From Dastarcus helophoroides (Eukaryota > Arthropoda > Insecta > Coleoptera > Bothrideridae), in assembly GCA_028583605.1 (NCBI GenBank), contig CM053336.1:26281007-26345006 (forward strand): DNA of 64,000 bases, written 5' to 3'. The notes under the pieces were generated by a model, which worked only from the letters and a program-made list of their open reading frames with translations, was not told where the DNA came from and did not search any database. A program made the translations under genes and the position numbers. Below, in pieces: positions 57,150 to 64,000 of the stretch; within the stretch, counting starts at the first letter, position 1; each line of letters starts with the position of its first letter.

Positions 57150-58406
57150 ATGGTTAATGAAAAACATTTTCAATATGTATTAGAGGAATTAAGAGTATTT
57201 CACAGGAATTTAGGTAAAGATAATCATGAGAGACGTAAAAATATAAAATTGTGTAACCATAAGTTTAAAAAAGTAAGAAGTTTGGAAGAAGAATATGAAC
57301 AACTCAAATTAGAATTTAATAGTCAGAAGAATGATGAACAAATATTTAAGTTAGTAAAACAATGTGCAGAAAATATAGATAGATATTTTAATGATATTAA
57401 AACTATTTTAAGGAATCGGTCAAAAGATTATCAAGTGGAAGAAACTGAATCAATTATTTCAAATTCATCAGAAGATTCAGATTCTTTCAATATAAAAATG
57501 ACTGAAAAGTTTGACTTAAAAACCGCGGCTTCTCTCTTACCGTCAATGGATGGTACAGAGGAAACGGTAAAAAAGTTAATCGACGCCATTTCCTTTTATG
57601 AAACAATTCTTACGGAAGATAGTAAACCCTTACTGATTAATTATATATTAAAAACCAAATTGACTGAAAATGCTAAGATTCGCCTTAAATATAATTATCA
57701 TGATTGTGCAACTTTAATTAAAGATTTAAAAAGCAATTATATAACAAAAACTTCTGCCACTGTTTTATCTAATCAATTAGCAACAATTCGCCAAAATGGT
57801 AAGTCAATCGAAGAATTTGGTAAATGTGTAGAAGATCTTATGGCAAAATTGACTTTGTCTCAAGCGAATGATGATGACCAAGCTGCAAGAATTTTGGGAC
57901 CAATAAACGAAAATTTTGCAATCAGCTCGTTTGCTAACGGTTTAAGTTGCAACGAACTACGAACAATAGTAAAAGCGCGAAATTACATAACGTTAGGTGA
58001 GGCTATTCGCGGTGCAAAAGACGAAGAAACCCAGGTGCCAACACGAAATCAGGTACTTCATTTGCGGGGTCGTTTAAATTTCCAAAACAATTTTCATGGT
58101 AGCAGTTATCAAAATTTTAGAGGTCGTGGTAGATATATATCAAATTCTTCAGCTACTCACTATAGAAGTGGTAATGGTCAAAATTATTGCAGGGGTTACA
58201 ATAACCGAGGCAATCGAGGTAATAATAATTACAGAAACAGGGGAAACTTTTGCAGATCGAGAGGTAACCGAAGTAGTAACCAAAGTTTCGGTAGGAATTC
58301 TAACAGGAAAAATGTTTCTGCATATTGCATGACTGACAGTCAGGAAAGTGACATAACTGCTAATGCATCAAATGCTCCAGTGAAAGGAACGTTTTTTCGT
58401 GAATAA
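57150..58406 (+). CDS. gag: Gag of the gypsy element
   Basis: 418 residues. The N-terminal ~95 residues are charged and helical, likely coiled coil (RSLEEEYEQLKLEFNSQ). A Ser/Asp-rich linker follows. The capsid-like retrotransposon gag core spans residues ~115-290 (FDLKTAASLLPSMDGTEETV; ATIRQNGKSIEEFGKCVEDL). The C-terminus (~310-395) is an Arg/Gly/Asn-rich nucleic-acid-binding tail (FRGRGRYIS, NNRGNRGNNNYRNRGNF). No CCHC zinc knuckle is present, although many gypsy Gag proteins have one; the RG boxes probably replace it. The ATG is the first in this frame after the leader. The stop at 58404-58406 overlaps pol. Confidence 0.9.
   Translation: MVNEKHFQYVLEELRVFHRNLGKDNHERRKNIKLCNHKFKKVRSLEEEYEQLKLEFNSQKNDEQIFKLVKQCAENIDRYFNDIKTILRNRSKDYQVEETESIISNSSEDSDSFNIKMTEKFDLKTAASLLPSMDGTEETVKKLIDAISFYETILTEDSKPLLINYILKTKLTENAKIRLKYNYHDCATLIKDLKSNYITKTSATVLSNQLATIRQNGKSIEEFGKCVEDLMAKLTLSQANDDDQAARILGPINENFAISSFANGLSCNELRTIVKARNYITLGEAIRGAKDEETQVPTRNQVLHLRGRLNFQNNFHGSSYQNFRGRGRYISNSSATHYRSGNGQNYCRGYNNRGNRGNNNYRNRGNFCRSRGNRSSNQSFGRNSNRKNVSAYCMTDSQESDITANASNAPVKGTFFRE
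58384..58406 (+). promoter_or_regulatory. gag-pol overlap with probable +1 frameshift site
   Basis: Gag-frame codons end ACG TTT TTT CGT GAA TAA. Pol lies in the +1 frame, and its open region begins right after a TGA at 58381-58383. A tRNA-Phe on the second TTT can slip one base to TTC with full pairing, giving TTT TTC GTG AAT AAT and then pol. A -1 shift would not enter the pol frame, and the pol frame has no ATG near here. Confidence 0.6.
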
Positions 58407-61400
58407 TGAAAAGAAAAGTGAGGTACTTTTGAATGTTTTTGGATTGAATGTTGTGCGAATGAATTATGATGGTTCGGATGTATTGTTTTTGTTAGATACA
58501 GGTGCAACTGTTAGTGTATTTTTTCAAGAACATCTTTCACATAATCAAGTTATAAATTACAAGAATAAAGTTAAAGTAACTGGAATATCAGGTCATACTT
58601 TTTCGCAAGGCTCAGCAAATATATCTTTAAATGTAGGTCATGAAACTATATGTCATGAATTTTTGTTGTTAAATAGTTTTGCAGAAAATGTTCATGGTAT
58701 TTTAGGTTCAGATTTTTTCCAAATTTATAAAGCCAAAATTGATTTCGAAAAATTTTTGTTTACGTTGCATTACAAAGAACTTGAAATTAATTTACCAATG
58801 GAATCTAAACATAATGTTTGCACTGTACTTCCGGAAAGATGCGAGGTAATCAGACATTTCGAAGTGGAAGTAAAAGAAGATTGTGTGATTTTACCCTCAG
58901 AAGTATGTGAAGGAGTGTTTGTTGCAGGAGCATTAGTTAAGCCTAATTGTAAGCAGATACCTGTGAGAATTCTTAATACAAGAGATGAGGAAGTTTGTAT
59001 AAAGAACTTTTCTCCTAAATTAGACAAATTATCAAACTACGACTTGTGTCAATTTCCAGATAAAAATAGTGCTTCAGTAGATAGGGTCGATAAACTGTTG
59101 AGTTTGCTAAAAACTGACCATCTTAATAAAACAGAGAAATATAGCTTGCAAAGAGTGTGTGCGAAATATGCAGACGTTTTTTATTTAGACGGTGATCCAT
59201 TAACCGTTACTAATGTGTACAAACAAACCATTCACCTGCAAAAGTCAGCAACACCTGTTTATGTCAAACCGTATCGTTTACCAAACTCTCAGAAGCAGGA
59301 AATTCATAATCAAATAGACGAAATGCTTAGAACAGGAATTATTGAAGAGACAAGATCAAAATGGTCATCTCCTTTATTAATAGTACCTAAAAAAGCAGAT
59401 CAAGACGGAAATAAAAAATGGCGAGTCGTTATAGACTATAGACTTTTAAATAAACGAATTGAAGACGACAAATTTCCTTTACCTTGCATAACAGATATTT
59501 TAGATTCATTGTCTGGAGCGATGTTTTTTTCTCATTTGGATCTGTCACAAGGTTATTACCAAATAGAATTAGAAACGTCCAGTAGAAATTGTACAGCTTT
59601 TACAACTGATCGAGGTCAATATCAGATGAAACGATTACCAATGGGGTTGAAAATCAGTCCCAGCGCTTTTTCACGAGCAATGACAATCGCTATGTCAGGT
59701 TTAAATTATGACAGTTGTTTTATTTATTTAGATGATTTGATAGTTTTTGGCAATAATATAACTACCCATAATCAAAATTTAACCAAAGTATTACAACGAT
59801 TAAGAGACGTAAATTTAAAACTGAATCCGAAAAAGAGTGATTTTCTTAAGAAAGAGATCTTGTATTTAGGCCATGTGATTTCGGCTGAAGGTGTTTTGCC
59901 GGATCCATCAAAAATCGAAGCAATTCAAAAATTTCCAATACCAAAAGACTCAAATGAGACTAAACGGTTTGTAGCTTTTGCAAATTATTATAGAAAATAT
60001 ATAAATAACTTTGCTGAAATTGCGGTACCTTTAAACAAACTTTCTAAAAAAGGTGTAATATTTGAATGGACTAGAGAGTGTCAACAAGCCTTTGAAAATT
60101 TGAAGGAAGCGTTAATTTCGCCTCCAGTTTTACAGTTTCCCGATTTTTCCGAATCCAATAACTTTGTTTTAAAAACCGATGCCTCAGGATATTCAATAGG
60201 TGCAGTTCTGTCAAATGGTAACGATAAACCTGTTGCATATGCCAGTAGATCATTAAATAAATCTGAGAAAAATTACTCCACTATAGAAAAAGAACTTCTT
60301 GCCATAGTATGGGCAGTAAAGCATTTTAGACCATATTTATTCGGCAGAAAGTTCACAATTTTATCAGATCATCGTCCGCTAATCTATCTTTTTAGCATGA
60401 CGGATCCTTCTAGTAGATTAATAAAATTTAGGCTAATACTTGAAGAGTATGATTATGTCGTAAAATACATTAAAGGTAAGGAGAATGTAGTAGCCGATGC
60501 GTTATCACGCACCAAAATAACGTCAAATGAATTAAAAGATTTAAATAATACAATATTAGAAACAGTTTTTGTAACCACTAGAGCTCAATCTTATAAAGAA
60601 GAAAGCAATGAACTTGAAAATACAGGCTCAGTTCAACATAGCAGGCTTGATCACCCTGGTGTTGTTGAGTTGCTGAACCGTCCCAAAGATTCGGTTGAAT
60701 TGCGACCGTTATCGGTAACCGATTTTGACAATTTATTGAATAACCAAAACAATTATGATTTTGTCTCGAATAATATAATTTATGATAAAACCCCGGGAAT
60801 AATTTTTGTTAATCAGGAAACTCGATCAGCGAGAGCATTAGGTGCATTGTTGAGAGACCTGAAATATATTTATCATGAATTTAACATTTTAAATATTGTA
60901 ATAATATTAGATAAAGAATGCGCACTATCGAGACATTTATTAAATGACGTGAAAAGGAAAAGTAAAGATATTAAAAAATCAGGCATAAAAATATCAATTA
61001 TTAGAGGAAGACAGAACGTTTCTGACTTAGAGTCGCGACAAATTATATTAAATGATTTTCATATGTTACCTACAGGAGGTCATGCGGGCATTAATCGTAT
61101 GTTTAACAATGTCACAAAGTATTATTCCTGGCCAGGTTTACGACGAGATGTTGAAAAATTTGTTAAAAAATGCGATGATTGCCAACGTTATAAATATTCC
61201 ATACCTAATAGGGAACCCATGAATGTTACGACAACAGCATCTTCTGCTTTTCAAAAAGTGTACTTAGATTTAGTAGGTCCTATGGAAGTTGACGCTTGTA
61301 ATAATAAGTATATTTTGACATTACAATGCGAATTATCAAAGTTTGTAGAAGCTTATCCTTTAGAAGATAAAGAAACTACTACAGTTGCTAAAGCGTTTGT

Positions 61401-62058
61401 TGAAAATTTTATTCTGAGATACGGATTACCTGATGAAGTAGTTACTGATCAAGGCACGGAGTTTCTCTCTAACGTTTTTTCTGAAATTCATAAAATGTTG
61501 GGTATTAAGCAACAAAAATCTACAGCTTATCATCATCAAACGTTAGGTGCTTTAGAAAATACGCATAAAAATTTAGGAGCGTTTTTGCGAATCCAAATTG
61601 CAAAAGATGGAAGCAATTGGAGCAATTGGATATCATTTTGGTGCTTTGCGTATAATACCACAGTTCATACGGAAACTAGGTATACCCCATATGAGCTTGT
61701 ATTTGGTAAAAAATGTAGATTACCGAGTGCTCTTATCAATCGAATTGATCCTGTGTACAATTTTAACAGTTACCCATTAGAATTAAAATTTAGGATTCAA
61801 ACTGCTTGTAGAGAAGCCAGGGAAAACTTAATTAATTCCAAGGAAAATAGGAAGACAAAATACGATGTAAAATGTAAATCTTTTGTTTATAACGCGGGTG
61901 ATAAAGTTCTAGTTAGAAATGAAGCAGGAAACAAATTAGATGCCAGATACAAAGGCCCATATCCGGTAATACAAAATAAGCCACCAAACATTGTAATTAG
62001 AATAGATAATAAATTAGTCGAAGTACATAAGGATAGAGTTAAGTTATATCATAGTTAG
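58399..62058 (+). CDS. pol: Pol of the gypsy element (PR-RT-RNaseH-IN)
   Basis: 1,219 residues, uninterrupted. The stated start is a GTG codon that is merely the first sense position after the shift. Residue numbers below count from it. Aspartic protease: LLDTGA at 31-36 and the ILGSDF flap-end block at 101. Reverse transcriptase: about 300-470, with HLDLSQGYYQIEL, LPMGLKISPSAF and YLDD at 443-446. RNase H: TDAS (D594), EKELLAIVWAV (E632), LSDHRPL (D657) and the D700 block. Integrase: HHCC zinc finger (H888, H895, C925, C928), catalytic D957 (YLDLVGP), D1017 (VTDQGTEF), E1053, and a GPY module (RYKGPYPVI, 1183-1191). All catalytic residues are kept. The order PR-RT-RH-IN marks Ty3/gypsy. It is expressed as a Gag-Pol fusion. 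No env follows; the stop at 62056 lies just before the polypurine tract. Confidence 0.95.
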   Translation: MNNEKKSEVLLNVFGLNVVRMNYDGSDVLFLLDTGATVSVFFQEHLSHNQVINYKNKVKVTGISGHTFSQGSANISLNVGHETICHEFLLLNSFAENVHGILGSDFFQIYKAKIDFEKFLFTLHYKELEINLPMESKHNVCTVLPERCEVIRHFEVEVKEDCVILPSEVCEGVFVAGALVKPNCKQIPVRILNTRDEEVCIKNFSPKLDKLSNYDLCQFPDKNSASVDRVDKLLSLLKTDHLNKTEKYSLQRVCAKYADVFYLDGDPLTVTNVYKQTIHLQKSATPVYVKPYRLPNSQKQEIHNQIDEMLRTGIIEETRSKWSSPLLIVPKKADQDGNKKWRVVIDYRLLNKRIEDDKFPLPCITDILDSLSGAMFFSHLDLSQGYYQIELETSSRNCTAFTTDRGQYQMKRLPMGLKISPSAFSRAMTIAMSGLNYDSCFIYLDDLIVFGNNITTHNQNLTKVLQRLRDVNLKLNPKKSDFLKKEILYLGHVISAEGVLPDPSKIEAIQKFPIPKDSNETKRFVAFANYYRKYINNFAEIAVPLNKLSKKGVIFEWTRECQQAFENLKEALISPPVLQFPDFSESNNFVLKTDASGYSIGAVLSNGNDKPVAYASRSLNKSEKNYSTIEKELLAIVWAVKHFRPYLFGRKFTILSDHRPLIYLFSMTDPSSRLIKFRLILEEYDYVVKYIKGKENVVADALSRTKITSNELKDLNNTILETVFVTTRAQSYKEESNELENTGSVQHSRLDHPGVVELLNRPKDSVELRPLSVTDFDNLLNNQNNYDFVSNNIIYDKTPGIIFVNQETRSARALGALLRDLKYIYHEFNILNIVIILDKECALSRHLLNDVKRKSKDIKKSGIKISIIRGRQNVSDLESRQIILNDFHMLPTGGHAGINRMFNNVTKYYSWPGLRRDVEKFVKKCDDCQRYKYSIPNREPMNVTTTASSAFQKVYLDLVGPMEVDACNNKYILTLQCELSKFVEAYPLEDKETTTVAKAFVENFILRYGLPDEVVTDQGTEFLSNVFSEIHKMLGIKQQKSTAYHHQTLGALENTHKNLGAFLRIQIAKDGSNWSNWISFWCFAYNTTVHTETRYTPYELVFGKKCRLPSALINRIDPVYNFNSYPLELKFRIQTACREARENLINSKENRKTKYDVKCKSFVYNAGDKVLVRNEAGNKLDARYKGPYPVIQNKPPNIVIRIDNKLVEVHKDRVKLYHS

Positions 62059-62095
62059 GAATTTTTGTTTTATTATATATTTTTTTTTCTGTCAA

Positions 62096-62129
62096 AAAAA
62101 AAAAAATAAAAAAAAATAAGGATGGGTGG
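62096..62129 (+). promoter_or_regulatory. polypurine tract
   Basis: A long A run interrupted by T, then AAGGATGGGTGG directly before the 3' LTR TGTAAGG; it serves as plus-strand primer. Confidence 0.75.
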
Positions 62130-62459
62130 TGTAAGGTAATGTAATATAGATTAATAATTAGGAATGATAAGACCGATGAACTTAGGTTGTAGACCTTTGT
62201 AATCGTTAATAGTGTGTAAGCAAAATAAGTTTGTCGGTCTAGATTTGTTGCCGTAATATTGTAAAAACTCTAATAATGAAGCTTCAGCAAATTGTGTAAG
62301 TGCAATGCACATTATTGGGGTTTATAGAAGTCAAGAACCGGCACTTGACCATCAGCAATGTAATAGACTAGTCAAGATATAATATAGTTTTTAATTTAAT
62401 TAGATTGAAGTCTTTTTTTAACAAGTAACATTCAAGTGACCACAAACGGGATTATTACA
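62130..62459 (+). repeat. 3' LTR of the gypsy element
   Basis: Matches the 5' LTR over 330 bp except for one C/T difference near its end; followed by CCAA. Confidence 0.95.
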
Positions 62460-62590
62460 CCAATTACTCTAATAGGAAGATACGCGAGGCCATTGGAGTC
62501 CGAAAATTCCCCAAAAACATCAACAGAGACTACGGTTACATGCTTTCCTCCATCTGGAAACCAACCATCGGAAATCTTCGGGAGTGATGG
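62460..62590 (+). pseudogene. Penelope-like element: end of GIY-YIG domain, right part
   Basis: The frame broken at 56355 resumes here: NYSNRKIREAIGVRKFPKNI, then NRDYGYMLSSIWKPTIG. This is the C-terminal end of the Penelope endonuclease (IREA.EI...NINRD.GY.LS..WKP). It shows that the pre-insertion site had an open frame across the junction, so the relic was still largely intact when gypsy inserted. Confidence 0.85.
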
Positions 62591-62626
62591 CGCAGACGAA
62601 TGGTATATAAAGTTTCCCTTTCCATC

Positions 62627-62765
62627 TCAGAAGAGTTTCTTCCCTGGTATGGTGAACATACTGAATTACCGTGCTTTTCTGTCTAAACTTTCTTATCCTT
62701 CACACTAATTTTTAATTCAGAAGAGTTTCGCCTCTGGTATGGTGGACATACTGAGTTACCGTGCT
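62627..62765 (+). repeat. direct repeat in the Penelope 3' region
   Basis: TCAGAAGAGTTTC followed by CTGGTATGGTG.ACATACTG and A.TTACCGTGCT occurs at 62627-62674 and again at 62717-62765, spaced 90 bp. Confidence 0.8.
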
Positions 62766-62855
62766 CTGATGTTTTGAAATTGGCCTTTCTCATTCTTTCA
62801 TTTTTGCATATTCCCTTATATTTCTCTTTTTATTTATTGCTTCTTTTCTTTGTTC

Positions 62856-62890
62856 CCGAAGAAGCCCCCTACGATGGTAGGCAAAACGTC
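62856..62890 (+). ncRNA. decayed hammerhead-like motif in the Penelope tail
   Basis: CCGAAGA, then a hairpin (CCTAC GATG GTAGG), then CAAAACGTC. This parallels CTGANGA, helix II, GAAACGTC of the hammerheads known in Penelope-like elements. Two core positions differ (U4 to C, G12 to A), so it should not cleave. It lies about 300 bp after the Penelope coding end, the expected place. Confidence 0.35.
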
Positions 62891-62899
62891 GAACACTTT

Positions 62900-63485
62900 T
62901 AGTAGTTCTTTGACACGGTCCAATCCCGGAAGAAATATATCCTGCACTGACTCTGGCCGTGGAAGCCTTCGTTATCATTAAATAGATTTCTTCATATGAA
63001 TTAAATCCCGAAAGTTAACTGCATTTGTAACTAAAGACCCTGTGCAAGGTTTTTCCGAATAATTTGCCATCCCTTTACAGATTTTATTTAATAACATACA
63101 AACAAAAAAATGTATAATATAAGTTTCATGGTTTTTTTCTATTTTTTATCTGTCAACCAAAGAAAAAAATGACAATCCCAAAATGATGGACTTTTGTGAA
63201 GGTTGGTTTTTTGTAAATGAATATAAGGTTTTAAATGTTAACAAAAATTTTTACAAGAAATAAAAGATTCTGAAATATGTTGAAACATAAAAACAAATAC
63301 ACAATACAGAGTGTATCTTACGTAACATTCCAATAAAATATTCTCCTAGCACGTTATTCGTGGGGCTCCGCGTAATTATATTATCATTTAAAGATAATAG
63401 ATTAATAAATAATTAATCTTTTGAAAGTTTAAATAACATGGTTAAAATATTCTTTTACCAAAGACGCATTAGAAAGACTAAGCCA
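62900..63485. other. no gene recognised
   Basis: Probably the rest of the Penelope 3' region, then AT-rich unassigned sequence. Confidence 0.35.
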
Positions 63486-63489
63486 GTAC

Positions 63490-63715
63490 AAAAAATTCAC
63501 AGATTTCGCATTCCCTACAACCAACGGGGACATTGGAAATGATGATACCATATGTAAATCATAATTAACCGTTTATTATGAATACACAAAAAAATTATAT
63601 TAAATTTCCACAAATTTCATCGACAACGCTTGACAGGTGAATCCTAGAAGATAAAAAATTAAGGAAAAGTTTCATAAAAATTGTTAGTTTTCGAATTACA
63701 GGTTTCAACTTCATG
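63490..63715. repeat. dispersed repeat, copy 2
   Basis: Same orientation and order of blocks as 19365-19640 (AAAAATTCACAGATTTCGCA; ACCAACGGGGACATTGGAAA; GACAACGCTTGACAG), with an extra diverged stretch between blocks. Confidence 0.65.
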
Positions 63716-64000
63716 ATACAATGAAAGATATGATGCACTGCTGAGACCATTTGACTTCATCCTGTAACGTCAAGTGGCAACTAGATCCACAATTATTTGT
63801 AGTAAAGCCAAGCTTAATTGTTGCTTAAAACTAAAAATAGAAAAAAAATATATGGGCTACGCCATTTGATTTTTTAGGAAAATTGTATTCCGCGTTTGCC
63901 AATCTGAGCGTGTACACTGAACCAAAAGTGAGCATAAATACAATGAAAAAGTTCGTAGCGCAGATGAAATGTTTCGTTAAAATTGTTCCTACGTAAAGGT

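Larger units (their letters stand above)
56356..62459 (+). mobile_element. full-length young Ty3/gypsy LTR retrotransposon
   Basis: 6,104 bp with 330-bp LTRs at both ends and CCAA duplicated outside (56352-56355 and 62460-62463). The LTRs differ at one position that I can see (GGGATC versus GGGATT near the 3' end). Between them lie a primer-binding site candidate, a small membrane-protein ORF, gag and pol with all catalytic residues kept, and a polypurine tract. No envelope ORF. It is the best-preserved element in the window and may be capable of movement. Confidence 0.95.

Noticed and set aside
57150..62058. Search for a CRISPR-like or bacterial operon interpretation of the tandem repeats and ORFs
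   Set aside because: The 62-bp units have no unique spacers, genes have introns, and there are no Shine-Dalgarno contexts; the window is eukaryotic.
62058..62130. env gene after pol
   Set aside because: Only about 70 bp separate the pol stop from the 3' LTR; there is no room for an envelope gene.

Overview
This is an AT-rich eukaryotic window. The split genes with short GT-AG introns, the mix of element families (pogo/Tigger, P-element/THAP9, Tc1, hAT, Penelope-like, Ty3/gypsy, non-LTR with RNase H) and the absence of operons or ribosome binding sites suggest an arthropod, most likely an insect. I cannot place the order. Mobile elements in many stages of decay dominate, and no conserved housekeeping gene is visible.

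Left part (1-17 kb): a broken minus-strand DUF4806-type gene (307-1634); a pogo/Tigger-like DNA transposon with 25-bp terminal inverted repeats (TIRs) and a TA duplication (1726-5025) inserted just upstream of it; then an 8.4-kb tract bounded by perfect 35-bp inverted repeats and TA (6422-14829), full of degenerate T-rich arrays built around TTTCGACTTT. A 287-bp MITE lies at 16666-16952. Middle (17-31 kb): mostly unassigned sequence with a nearly canonical minus-strand hammerhead ribozyme (19262-19306) and relics of a tyrosine-recombinase-like gene, a Tc1 transposase and a hAT transposase.

F-box/P-element region (30.8-42.7 kb): three copies of a two-exon F-box gene. Copy 1 (+) has an open frame; copies 2 and 3 (-) are broken by a deletion and by a nonsense codon. 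A 5.2-kb P-element-like transposon with TIRs and an 8-bp target duplication sits about 175 bp upstream of copy 1, and the other two copies show the unoccupied site. A 5'-truncated non-LTR retrotransposon (41002-42723), with a 10-bp target duplication, lies beyond copy 3.

Right part (43-64 kb): more AT arrays, a 1.4-kb fold-back element with TA ends (46021-47404), a non-coding LTR element with a ~62-bp tandem array (51295-55161), and a young Ty3/gypsy element (56356-62459) whose two 330-bp LTRs differ at one position. The gypsy element carries a small membrane-protein ORF, gag and pol, with gag and pol joined by a probable +1 frameshift. It is inserted inside the GIY-YIG domain of a Penelope-like element, whose 3' tail at 62.6-62.9 kb holds a decayed hammerhead-like motif.

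How the parts relate: nesting gives a partial order of events. The Penelope-like element predates the gypsy insertion, and the F-box amplification predates the P insertion in copy 1. Several frameshifts (Tigger, P element, DUF4806 gene) fall in homopolymer runs, so some could be assembly errors. All coordinates of decayed elements without stated boundary repeats are approximate.
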